Shown: positions 15,275 to 23,342 of the stretch, one piece after another
How positions within the stretch are numbered: the stretch's first letter is position 1
Layout of the letters: the number at the start of each line of letters is the position of its first letter
NCBI RefSeq assembly: GCF_018860155.1
Contig: NZ_JAHKNI010000008.1
Location: forward strand, 186,001 to 250,000
Origin: Nocardia albiluteola
GTDB taxonomy: Bacteria; Actinomycetota; Actinomycetes; Mycobacteriales; Mycobacteriaceae
DNA: 64,000 nucleotides
Direction: 5' to 3'
Program-made: the position numbers and the translations under genes
Notes under the pieces: generated by a model
The model's database searches: none
What the model saw: only the letters and a program-made list of their open reading frames with translations
Told to the model about the DNA's origin: nothing

Positions 15275-18040
15275 TCACCTCCTCTCGGAACCGCTCTCGA
15301 AGGCCGGGAATCCGGCCCTCCTGGGTCCGTGGGGCACGTCGTCGGCCGTCCAGGGTCGGCGACCGCCGTGCAGCAGGCGCAGCAGGAACGAGGCGACTCC
15401 ACCCGTTCCCAGGGCGTAGGAGACGCTGATTCCGGCGCGGTCCGCGTCGGGCACCAGCCAGCGTCCCTCCCGCCGGACGCGCATGCCCCACAGCTGATTA
15501 CCGATGGATCGGGCCGCCTCGCGATAATGAGCCTCTCCCGTCGCGGCGGCGAGATCGAGGAGCAACTCGCCGTCCCCGGACAGGCCGTGGCATGCGCACG
15601 CGGGCGCCCCCGTTCGCCCGGCCAGAACCGCGCGAGCCGCGGCCCGCGCGGTCGCGAGGGATTGCTCGTCGCCCGTGAACCACCACAGCCGGACCAGGAA
15701 GGTCGCGATGCCCGATGACCCGTGACACCAGTGCCCGCGGTACAGCGGTGCGTTCGGCGAGCCCTCGGCCCACCACGCCTGATCGTCGCGATGGAGCGCG
15801 GCCTTGCCGATGCGACGGCCGCACTCGAGCGCCTGGCCGATCAGGGCTTCATCGTCCAGCATCGCTCCGCCGACCAGCAGCCCGTAGCCGATCCCGGCCG
15901 TCCCGTGTGCGAAGCCGTGGTCGGTGACGGCGTCGGGCGCGCCGGCTGGGCTGCCCTCCTCGATCGATGCCTGCCGGGCCGCGAGGTCGGCGCACAGCAC
16001 CACGAGCCGGTCGCGGATCGCGCCGGCCTCGGCGGGTGTCAGGCCGAATGCTGCCGCGCCCTGCAGGAGGCCGGCGTGCGCGACGATGGAACCCGCAGTG
16101 CCATACAAGAATTCGTCGTTGGAAGGCGGTGCAGAGGGCAGCCGGGTCATGATCGCGGGGCTGGGTGGCCGGTGGCCGGGCCGGGCCGCGGCGTACGCCA
16201 GGCCCAGCGCCCACGCGATCCCCGCGTCGCCCACCATGAGGCCGGGCTGTCGCACGCCGTCGGGCTGGTGATGGTCCGCGAGCCAGGCGGCCGCCTCGGC
16301 GAGGACCGGCGGCACACCCGGGTGGTTTCCGGTGGCGGCGGCGCGGGCGAGCACCCCGACCACGCCGGCCACACCGGAGTAGACGTCCAGGGGCGTCTCG
16401 TGTTTGCGGTAGTCGCCGAAGTTCCACGGTCGCGGCGAGCCGGGCGTCCACGTGGCCACGAGATGTTCCACTAGGTCGGCGGCGAGCGTCCGGGGCCCCT
16501 CCTCGGTGTGCACTTCCGTTCCCGCGGGTCCGGCCGTCACCCACGACCCCAGCTGGGAAGTGACCTCGTGCAACGACGGTCGCGCGGTGGGATCGTCGTC
16601 CAGTAGCGCGACGATGAGACCGGTCACGGCCGCGAGCTGCCGGCTCGGGGCGCCGCGCGCGAGCAATTCCGACAGGCGTGCCGCGCTCGGTCGTGCCGGC
16701 GCGTCCTCGGCTGCGAGCTGCGGCGCGCGACCGGTGCACATGTAGTAGAGCACCGCGCCGAGCGAGTACAGGTCGTTGGCGGGCCGCGCGGGCTTGCCCG
16801 CCCGCTGCTCGGGCGCGTTGAAGCCCGGCGTCCCGACGATGCGGGGCGCGGTCCCGCTGAACGCGGCGTACTCGACGTCGCAGATCCGAATCGTGGGTCC
16901 CTCCGAGGAATCCTCCACCAGGAGATTCGTCGGGCTCAGATCCCGGATTACCAGCCCGCGCGAGTGGAACGCGCCGATCGCCGCACACAGCCGTGAGACG
17001 GCTGCCGACAGGGCCGAATCGCTGCCGTCGCCGCCATAGGGGCCGGGCTGGAACCGTCGCGCCCATCGGTCCAGGCGGGTGCCGCGCACATATTCCTCGG
17101 CAAGGAACAGGTCGCCGTCGTGCTGGAACAGCGCCACGGGCGCCGGTGTGACGCCGGTGGCCGCGAGCAGGTGCAGCACGGACCATTCGTTGCCCAGGAA
17201 GGATCGCGCGTCGAGACCGTCGGCGCCCGCGCCGATATGGGGTCGCGCCTGTTTGACGACGACGAGGGCATCGGCGTTGTCCGACTTCAGGTCTCGGGCC
17301 AGGTATACCCCGCCCTTCGCGGTCAGCCGCAGCGCCTGGCCGACCAGAAACCGGTCCGCCAGCAGCACCCCACCGGACCGCCCGCGGGCCGGTCCGCCGC
17401 CCGCGGCTCGGTGGGGCTGCCGGAACGCCTCGGGAGGCGTTGTCCAGGGCGGGAATTCGAACCACGGCCTGCGCCGGTCCTCGACTCGCTCCCCGTCCGG
17501 GCTGGTGATGGCCGGTCGGAGATCCCCTGCGGCCGAGACGGTGTACATGGCCCGGAAGGCGCCGTATCGGCAGGAGACCAGGCTGCCGGGCCGGTACGGC
17601 AGGTCCGACAGCACAACGGGTCCGTACAGGCCCGTCAGCCGCGCGTCGAGCTCGGCGGCGAGGGCGCCGCAGGTATCGTCGTCGGGCGGGTAGACGGTGA
17701 TGAATTTGCCGGCGCTCTCGCGGGCGGAGTGCATATCGGACAGCGATTCGAGGTATGCGAGACCGCGGGCGATCTTGAATGCCGACCGACCGGAGACCAG
17801 GACGGGCAGCACACGGTCCAGAATTTCCCTGGCGGACAGCACGGTTCCCGAAATATGCAGCTTCCAGCCCTGCGGGCGAGGCAAACCTGCCTGCGGCACA
17901 ACGTAATTCCACTCGTCGTCCGCGCGGAAAGACCATCGCCCGCCGATGTCGGCCACGAGGGCGCGACGAATACGACCCTCGATGTTCCAGCTGGCGGAAT
18001 CCTCACCCTCCGGCTCGAGCGCAGGATCGAATTCCACCAT
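15275..18040 (-). CDS. lanL: Lanthipeptide synthetase, lyase-kinase-cyclase (class IV LanL-like)
   Basis: 921 residues in three parts. The N-terminal lyase-type region (~1-225) includes DEWNYVVP and the KFITVYPPDD segment. The kinase (~230-500) has Lys263, the catalytic loop IRDLSPTNLL (Asp367, Asn372) and DVE at 388. The LanC-like cyclase (~550-890) has Cys772 (GHWCHG), Cys817 and His818 (ACHGLSG), the three zinc ligands. Retained zinc ligands mark class IV LanL and are missing in class III LanKC. It should phosphorylate and dehydrate Ser/Thr in the precursor and add Cys to form rings. It precedes its precursor by six bases and follows cbbR by 78 bases. No clear ribosome site precedes the ATG. 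Confidence 0.88.
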   Translation of the reverse strand: MVEFDPALEPEGEDSASWNIEGRIRRALVADIGGRWSFRADDEWNYVVPQAGLPRPQGWKLHISGTVLSAREILDRVLPVLVSGRSAFKIARGLAYLESLSDMHSARESAGKFITVYPPDDDTCGALAAELDARLTGLYGPVVLSDLPYRPGSLVSCRYGAFRAMYTVSAAGDLRPAITSPDGERVEDRRRPWFEFPPWTTPPEAFRQPHRAAGGGPARGRSGGVLLADRFLVGQALRLTAKGGVYLARDLKSDNADALVVVKQARPHIGAGADGLDARSFLGNEWSVLHLLAATGVTPAPVALFQHDGDLFLAEEYVRGTRLDRWARRFQPGPYGGDGSDSALSAAVSRLCAAIGAFHSRGLVIRDLSPTNLLVEDSSEGPTIRICDVEYAAFSGTAPRIVGTPGFNAPEQRAGKPARPANDLYSLGAVLYYMCTGRAPQLAAEDAPARPSAARLSELLARGAPSRQLAAVTGLIVALLDDDPTARPSLHEVTSQLGSWVTAGPAGTEVHTEEGPRTLAADLVEHLVATWTPGSPRPWNFGDYRKHETPLDVYSGVAGVVGVLARAAATGNHPGVPPVLAEAAAWLADHHQPDGVRQPGLMVGDAGIAWALGLAYAAARPGHRPPSPAIMTRLPSAPPSNDEFLYGTAGSIVAHAGLLQGAAAFGLTPAEAGAIRDRLVVLCADLAARQASIEEGSPAGAPDAVTDHGFAHGTAGIGYGLLVGGAMLDDEALIGQALECGRRIGKAALHRDDQAWWAEGSPNAPLYRGHWCHGSSGIATFLVRLWWFTGDEQSLATARAAARAVLAGRTGAPACACHGLSGDGELLLDLAAATGEAHYREAARSIGNQLWGMRVRREGRWLVPDADRAGISVSYALGTGGVASFLLRLLHGGRRPWTADDVPHGPRRAGFPAFESGSERR

Positions 18041-18118
18041 ACGACAACAAAGTACACGAACTGGACATTCGGTATGGCCGTTCCGGGCCAGTGGTTTTCG
18101 GCCACATACAGGGGCGCT

Positions 18119-19009
18119 TCAGCCGCGTTCGGGCGGCGCGGCAACCGGTTCGAAGGCGGCCGCGCCCGATGCGCGGAGCAGGTGGTCGATGAACAGGCGG
18201 GCCGGTGGGGTCGGGTTGCGGGTGGTGACCGCGTGCCAGGGGCGGTCCAGCGGGGTGCCCTCGACCGGCAGGATCTCGAGATGCCCTGCGGCGACCGGGG
18301 ATTCGATGGCATCGCCGTGAATCAGGGTGACGCCCAGGCCCTCCCGGGCGGCGGCCAGGACCGCGCCGTGGGTGCCCAGGGTGAGGGTGGGCGGGCGGAT
18401 CTGCAGGCGCTCGAGCAGGGCCAGGGTGGTGTCGCGGGTGCCCGAGCCGTCGCCACGCAGCAGCCAGGTGGCGGTGAGCGGATCGGGCCAGCGGCCGGCC
18501 GAGCCGACGACGACCAGGCGGCTCGGGCGGCGCGCGCGGATGACCAGGCCCGCGTCGCCGGGAGGGCGGCCCGCGATCACGAGATCGGTTTCGTGGTGCA
18601 GTAATTCCAGGAACAGCACATCGCGGGGATGGATCGACAGGCCCACCTCGATATCGGGATAGCGGTCCCGGAACGAGGCCAGCGGGCGCAGCAGCACATA
18701 TTCCCCGGCGGTGGCGACGACGCCGATTCGCAACCGTCCGGTTTCCGCGCGGCGCACCGCGGCCTGCGCCTCCTGCATCAATCCCAGGATGCTGCGGCAG
18801 TATTCGGCGTAGACGCGGCCGGCCTCGGTGAGCGTAATACCCCTACCGGACTTCGCTATCAATTTGGCGCCGAGCTGCCGCTCGATATGGGCCACCGAGG
18901 CCGAGGCGGCGGCCTCGGTGACGTGCAGCTGGGCCGCGGCCCGGCGAATGCTGCCGTGCCGCGCCACGGCCAGGAACGTTTCCATGCGCGCCGCACTGAC
19001 CGTTCCCAT
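18119..19009 (-). CDS. cbbR: LysR-type regulator of the cbb operon
   Basis: A 296-residue LysR regulator divergent from cbbL. The N-terminal winged helix reads METFLAVARHGSIRRAAAQLHVTEAAASASVAHIERQLG (residues ~9-47, guide only), followed by the effector-binding domain beginning RLRIGVVATAGEY. Divergent placement, an inverted repeat in the shared spacer and the family role support CbbR function: activation of CO2-fixation genes in response to metabolite levels. The lanthipeptide synthetase starts 78 bases downstream on the same strand with no terminator that I can see between them. Confidence 0.9.
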   Translation of the reverse strand: MGTVSAARMETFLAVARHGSIRRAAAQLHVTEAAASASVAHIERQLGAKLIAKSGRGITLTEAGRVYAEYCRSILGLMQEAQAAVRRAETGRLRIGVVATAGEYVLLRPLASFRDRYPDIEVGLSIHPRDVLFLELLHHETDLVIAGRPPGDAGLVIRARRPSRLVVVGSAGRWPDPLTATWLLRGDGSGTRDTTLALLERLQIRPPTLTLGTHGAVLAAAREGLGVTLIHGDAIESPVAAGHLEILPVEGTPLDRPWHAVTTRNPTPPARLFIDHLLRASGAAAFEPVAAPPERG

Positions 19010-19034
19010 TACCCGACGGTAGCAAACTCAACCT

Positions 19035-19064
19035 TTCGATTGAGCGAGACGAGAAACAATCGAA
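19035..19064. promoter_or_regulatory. Probable CbbR operator
   Basis: An inverted repeat with 8-bp arms (TTCGATTG and CAATCGAA) separated by 14 bases lies between cbbR and cbbL. It contains T-N11-A motifs, the LysR recognition pattern, and is AT-richer than its surroundings. Confidence 0.7.
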
Positions 19065-19130
19065 TTGTCCGCCGGCGCGCACGCCCGCATCCTGAATCCA
19101 GTCCCGAGTTGTCCTGGCGGAGGAGGAAAT

Positions 19131-20573
19131 ATGACCGGCGAATCCCCTCGCGAACGCTGGGATCCGGGCGTGCAGTCCTATGCGTCGATGGGCTACTACG
19201 ACGCGGATTACCACCCGAAGGACACCGATGTGCTCGCGGTGTTCCGGGTGACACCGCAGGCGGGCGTGGATCCGATCGAGGCCGCCGCGGCGGTCGCGGG
19301 CGAATCCTCCACGGCCACCTGGACCGTCGTGTGGACCGACCGTCTCACCGCGCACGACCGCTACCGCGGCCGGTGCTATCGCCTGGACGCGGTGCCCGGC
19401 CGGGCGGGGGAGTATTTCGCCTACATCGCCTACGATCTGGATCTGTTCGAGGAGGGGTCGATCACGAACCTGACCTCCTCGGTAATCGGCAATGTGTTCG
19501 GGTTCAAACCCCTTGCCGCACTGCGCCTCGAGGACATGCGGATCCCGGTGGCGTATGTCAAGACCTTTCCCGGTCCGCCGCACGGAATTGTGACCGAACG
19601 GGAATATCTGAACAAGTACGGGCGCCCACTGCTGGGGGCGACCGTGAAACCCAAGCTGGGGCTGTCCGCGCGCAACTACGGGCGGGTGGTGTACGAGGCG
19701 TGCCGGGGCGGACTGGATTTCACCAAGGACGACGAGAACATCAACTCGCAGCCGTTCATGCGCTGGCGCGACCGCTATCTGTTCGCCATGGAGGGCGTCA
19801 ACCGGGCCATCGCCGAAACCGGTGAGCTCAAGGGGCATTACCTGAATGTCACCGCGGCCACCATGGAGGACATGTACGAGCGCGCGGAATTCGCGAAATC
19901 GCTGGGCAGCGTGATCGTCATGATCGATCTGACGGTGGGCTACACCGCGATGCAGTCGATGTCGAACTGGGCCCGCCGCAACGGCATGCTGCTGCACCTG
20001 CACCGGGCCGGGCACTCCACCTACACTCGGCAGAAGACCCACGGGGTGAGCTTCCGGGTGCTGGCCAAGTGGTGCCGCCTGATCGGTGTGGATCATCTGC
20101 ACGCGGGCACCGTGATAGGCAAGCTCGAGGGCGACCCGCACACCGTCAGCGGGTTCTACGATACGTTGCGCGACAACCGCATTCCGTGCAACCCCGGCAA
20201 CGGGATCTTCTTCGACCAGGACTGGGCGAGCCTGCCGGGGGTGATGCCGGTGGCCTCGGGGGGTATTCACGCCGGCCAGATGCATCAGCTGCTGGAGTTG
20301 TTCGGCGACGACGTGGTGCTGCAGTTCGGCGGCGGCACCATCGGTCATCCGATGGGGATCGCCGCGGGCGCCGAGGCCAACCGGGTGGCGCTGGAGACGG
20401 TGGTCAAGGCCCGCAACGAGGGCCGGGATCTGCTGCGGGAGGGCCCGGATGTGCTGCGCGCGGCGGCGCGGGGCAACCGCCCGCTGGAGGCGGCGCTCGC
20501 GGTGTGGGGCGAGGTCACCTTCGAATACACCTCCACCGACGCCCCCGACGCCGTGCCGACGGTCACGAGATAG
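19131..20573 (+). CDS. cbbL: RuBisCO large subunit, form I (red-type lineage)
   Basis: 480 residues; carboxylates ribulose-1,5-bisphosphate. Active-site residues are all present: carbamate Lys199 with Asp201 and Glu202 (FTKDDE), Lys173/Lys175 (TVKPKLG), His291-Arg292 (HLHRAGH), His324 and Lys331 (GTVIGKLEGD). The sequence style (SYASMGYYDADYHPKDTDVLA at residues 16-36) and the companion cbbX place it in the red-type IC/ID-like group, where actinobacterial 'form IE' enzymes fall. A GGAGGAGG ribosome site precedes ATG 19131. First gene of the cbb operon. Confidence 0.97.
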   Translation: MTGESPRERWDPGVQSYASMGYYDADYHPKDTDVLAVFRVTPQAGVDPIEAAAAVAGESSTATWTVVWTDRLTAHDRYRGRCYRLDAVPGRAGEYFAYIAYDLDLFEEGSITNLTSSVIGNVFGFKPLAALRLEDMRIPVAYVKTFPGPPHGIVTEREYLNKYGRPLLGATVKPKLGLSARNYGRVVYEACRGGLDFTKDDENINSQPFMRWRDRYLFAMEGVNRAIAETGELKGHYLNVTAATMEDMYERAEFAKSLGSVIVMIDLTVGYTAMQSMSNWARRNGMLLHLHRAGHSTYTRQKTHGVSFRVLAKWCRLIGVDHLHAGTVIGKLEGDPHTVSGFYDTLRDNRIPCNPGNGIFFDQDWASLPGVMPVASGGIHAGQMHQLLELFGDDVVLQFGGGTIGHPMGIAAGAEANRVALETVVKARNEGRDLLREGPDVLRAAARGNRPLEAALAVWGEVTFEYTSTDAPDAVPTVTR

Positions 20574-20584
20574 AAAGGCCCGCA

Positions 20585-21019
20585 ATGTATTTGCGTCAGG
20601 GTACCTTCAGTCATCTGCCCGAGCTGACCGATGCCGAGATCGGCGCGCAGGTCCGCTACGCGCTGCTGAACAACTGGCCGGTGTCCATCGAGTACACCGA
20701 CGATCCGCATCCCCGCAACGTGTACTGGGAGATGTGGGGGCTGCCGCTGTTCGACCTGGACGAACCGGACGGGGTCCTGGCCGAGATCGAGGCCTGCCGC
20801 GCGGCGTTCCCGCGGTACTACATCCGCGTCACGGCGTACGACGCGAGTTACGGCCGCCAGACCACGGCACTGAGTTTCCTGGTGAATCAGCCTGCCGATG
20901 AGCCAGGATTCCGGTTGGCGCGCAGCGATTCTCAGGATCGGCGACAGGTGTACAGCCTGCACCCGTATGCCACCGACGCGCCCTCCGGTGAACGCTACGA
21001 GCCCGAGGCACGCCGATGA
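20585..21019 (+). CDS. cbbS: RuBisCO small subunit
   Basis: 144 residues, 11 bases after cbbL. Small-subunit signatures are clear: TFSHLPELTDAEIGAQVRY at the start, EYTDDPHPRNVYWEMWGLPLFD in the middle and the red-type C-terminal extension after VTAYDASYGRQTTALSFLV. The C-terminal extension is typical of red-type enzymes and closes the L8S8 central channel. Its stop overlaps a downstream ATG (ATGA), coupling it to a mini-ORF. Confidence 0.96.
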   Translation: MYLRQGTFSHLPELTDAEIGAQVRYALLNNWPVSIEYTDDPHPRNVYWEMWGLPLFDLDEPDGVLAEIEACRAAFPRYYIRVTAYDASYGRQTTALSFLVNQPADEPGFRLARSDSQDRRQVYSLHPYATDAPSGERYEPEARR

Positions 21020-21105
21020 GCGGACCGGATACAGCATCCCGTCCGGCATCGTCCCGGCGTATCGGTGGCCGCGCCGGGAGGACGGCGAAGAAGGAGGCGC
21101 GGTGA
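21016..21105 (+). CDS. 29-residue mini-ORF coupled to cbbS
   Basis: Starts in the ATGA that ends cbbS and ends in a GTGA that starts the next mini-ORF. The peptide (MSGPDTASRPASSRRIGGRA...) is basic, Ser/Arg-rich and has no recognisable motif. The overlaps at both ends suggest it is at least translated, if only to carry ribosomes toward cbbX. No homologue is known to me. Confidence 0.4.
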   Translation: MSGPDTASRPASSRRIGGRAGRTAKKEAR

Positions 21106-21191
21106 CAGGACCGCAGAGGCAAGCCCGTCACGGGTTGTTCCGGTGTCGCATGATTGGCGCCGGGGCGGCTGTGGCCGAGGAGGACCGGTGA
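21102..21191 (+). CDS. Second 29-residue mini-ORF coupled to cbbX
   Basis: Begins with GTG in a GTGA overlap, preceded by a strong ribosome site (AAGGAGG, five bases before), and ends in a GTGA that contains the chosen cbbX start. The peptide includes RHGLFRCRMIGAGAAVAEED. It has the same length as the previous mini-ORF but no obvious sequence similarity to it. A real gene or a translational relay are both possible. Confidence 0.4.
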   Translation: MTGPQRQARHGLFRCRMIGAGAAVAEEDR

Positions 21192-22255
21192 GGACCGGCA
21201 TCGGAACAGGCGGCTCCGCAACGGGATTCCGAATGTCCCGGCCCGGGGGCGAGGGCATGTCGGCGATCGGCGACCCCGGCCCTGCCGGGCGCGAGTCCGC
21301 CTCGGGCGCAGCGGGTTCGGATGAGACCCTGAACGTCCCCGGCACGCCGCCAATTCTCGACGACGACGCCGAGCTCGACCTCGCCACGGACGCAGCCGCA
21401 CTGGAGGTGGACGGCACCCTGGCCCGCCTGGACGCCGAACTCGTCGGCCTGGCCGCGGTCAAACGCCGGGTCCGGGAGATCGCGGCGCTGCTGCTGGTCG
21501 ACCGGGCCCGCGCGCGGTTCGGCCTGGAATCCACCCGCCCGACCATGCACATGAGCTTCACCGGCGGGCCCGGCACCGGCAAGACGACCGTCGCGCTGCG
21601 CATGGCGGATCTGCTGCATGCGCTCGGTTATATCCGTAAACCGCTCGTGCACACCGTGACCCGCGACGATCTGGTCGGTCAGTTCATCGGTCACACCGCG
21701 CCCAAGACCAAGCAGGCCCTCGCGCGCGCGGCGGGGGGTGTGCTGTTCATCGACGAGGCCTACTACCTGTTCCGCCCGGAGAACGAGCGCGACTACGGGC
21801 AGGAGGTCATCGAGATCCTGCTGCAGGAGATGGAAACCCACCGCACCGATCTGGTGGTGATCTTCGCCGGATATCGCGATCGGATGGAGAGCTTCTTCTC
21901 GGCCAATCCGGGCCTGTCCTCGCGGGTCGCGCACCACATCGAGTTCCCGGACTACACGCACGCCGAACTGCTGGCGATCGCCGGGCTGATGGTGGAGCGC
22001 GAGCGCTTCCGGCTCGATGCCGACGGCACCGCCGCCCTTGTGGAATACCTCGAATTGCGCATGGCTCGGCCGCGTTTCGCCAATGCCCGCAGCGTGCGCA
22101 ACGCGCTGGACCGCTGCCGGCTGCGGCAGGCCAAGCGCCTGGTGGAGCTGGACCGTCCGCTGCGCCGCGCGGACCTGATCACGCTCGCCGCCGCGGATGT
22201 CTACGGCAGCAGCGTGTTCGGCGAGTCGGGTGACCCGACCGGGGACGATCCGTGA
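21188..22255 (+). CDS. cbbX: RuBisCO activase CbbX (AAA+)
   Basis: 355 residues. Walker A is GGPGTGKTT (~residue 128) and Walker B VLFIDEAYYLF (~188), with the sensor/arginine region following (FARPENERDYGQEVIEI-like part reads FRPENERDYGQEVIEI). CbbX hexamers pull on the red-type RuBisCO C-terminus to release inhibitory sugar phosphates. The family core starts near ATLARLDAELVGL; the N-terminal ~75 residues are extra and Gly/Ser/Pro-rich. GTG 21188 is chosen because GAGGAGG sits seven bases upstream; ATG 21233 and 21257 are alternatives. Confidence 0.92.
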   Translation: MRTGIGTGGSATGFRMSRPGGEGMSAIGDPGPAGRESASGAAGSDETLNVPGTPPILDDDAELDLATDAAALEVDGTLARLDAELVGLAAVKRRVREIAALLLVDRARARFGLESTRPTMHMSFTGGPGTGKTTVALRMADLLHALGYIRKPLVHTVTRDDLVGQFIGHTAPKTKQALARAAGGVLFIDEAYYLFRPENERDYGQEVIEILLQEMETHRTDLVVIFAGYRDRMESFFSANPGLSSRVAHHIEFPDYTHAELLAIAGLMVERERFRLDADGTAALVEYLELRMARPRFANARSVRNALDRCRLRQAKRLVELDRPLRRADLITLAAADVYGSSVFGESGDPTGDDP

Positions 22256-22271
22256 GGAGTTGAGCAACGCC

Positions 22272-23306
22272 ATGCCCGAGAGACTCGAGACGCTGACCCG
22301 GTACACGATCGAGCAGGAGCACCGCCATCCCGGCTCATCCGGTGAGTTCTCCGCGCTACTGAATGTGCTTGCCACGGCGACGAAGATCATCGCGAACCAG
22401 GTCACCCGCGGGCGCATCGCGGGCTGCGGGGACATGGACGCGCTGGCCAACGAGATCATGGTGTCCGAATCCCAGTGGACCGGACCGCTCTCGGCGCTGC
22501 TGTCGGAGCAGATGAGCGGATTCCATCCCGTGCCCGGTGAATTCCGGCGCGGGAAATACCTGCTGGCGTTCGATCCCCTGGACGGATCGTCCAATATCGA
22601 CGTGAATCTGCCGGTGGGCACGATCTTCAGCGTGCTGCGCTCGCCCGAGGACGGTCGCGAGCCCGGCGGAGCGGACTTCCTGCAGCCGGGTGTGGCGCAG
22701 GTGTGTGCCGGTTTCACCCTGTACGGCCCGGCGACGATGCTGGTACTCACCACCGGCGACGGGGTCGACGGGTTCACCCTGGACCGGGAGATCGGCGCCT
22801 TCGTGCTCACGCATCCGCGCATGCGGATCCCGCAGGACACCTCGGGTTTCGCGATCAACGCCGCCAACGAGCGGTTCTGGGAGCGTCCGGTGCGCCGCTA
22901 CGTGTCCGAATGCCTCGAGGGCGTGGAGGGCCCGCGCGGGCGCGATTTCAACATGCGGTGGGTGGCCTCGCTGGTCGCGGACACCTTCCACATCCTGACC
23001 CGGGGCGGGGTGTATCTGTATCCGCACGACGCCCGCGATCCGGCGTGCCCGGGGCGGGTGTCGTTGCTGTACGGCGCCAATCCGATCGCGCTGGTGGTCG
23101 AGCAGGCGGGCGGGGCCGCCATCACCGGGCACGCGCGGGTGCTCGAGGTGCCGCCGCACGATCTGCACCAGCGGGTGCCGCTGATCTTCGGTTCGCGCAA
23201 CGAGGTCGAGCGCATCGCGCGCTATCACCGCATGCCCGAGGAGGGGCCGCGGTTCGACGCGTCGCTGTTCGGTACCCGGTCGCTGTTCCGGCATCTGCAC
23301 CCCTGA
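22272..23306 (+). CDS. cbbF: Fructose-1,6-bisphosphatase, class I
   Basis: 344 residues; releases phosphate from fructose-1,6-bisphosphate (and possibly sedoheptulose-1,7-bisphosphate) in the Calvin cycle. The metal site DPLDGSSNID lies at ~101-110 and the C-terminal substrate region includes LYGANPIALVVEQAGG. GAGGAGT precedes the ATG. It starts 16 bases after cbbX. Class I enzymes are uncommon in actinobacteria, which use GlpX for gluconeogenesis, so this copy is probably dedicated to the cbb operon. Confidence 0.95.
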   Translation: MPERLETLTRYTIEQEHRHPGSSGEFSALLNVLATATKIIANQVTRGRIAGCGDMDALANEIMVSESQWTGPLSALLSEQMSGFHPVPGEFRRGKYLLAFDPLDGSSNIDVNLPVGTIFSVLRSPEDGREPGGADFLQPGVAQVCAGFTLYGPATMLVLTTGDGVDGFTLDREIGAFVLTHPRMRIPQDTSGFAINAANERFWERPVRRYVSECLEGVEGPRGRDFNMRWVASLVADTFHILTRGGVYLYPHDARDPACPGRVSLLYGANPIALVVEQAGGAAITGHARVLEVPPHDLHQRVPLIFGSRNEVERIARYHRMPEEGPRFDASLFGTRSLFRHLHP

Positions 23307-23342
23307 GCCGCGCACGGTGCACCGGGAAGAGAAGGAGATGCG

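Noticed and set aside
15849..17936. A 695-codon minus-strand frame inside the synthetase
   Set aside because: Out-of-phase shadow of lanL, Arg/Pro-rich without motifs.
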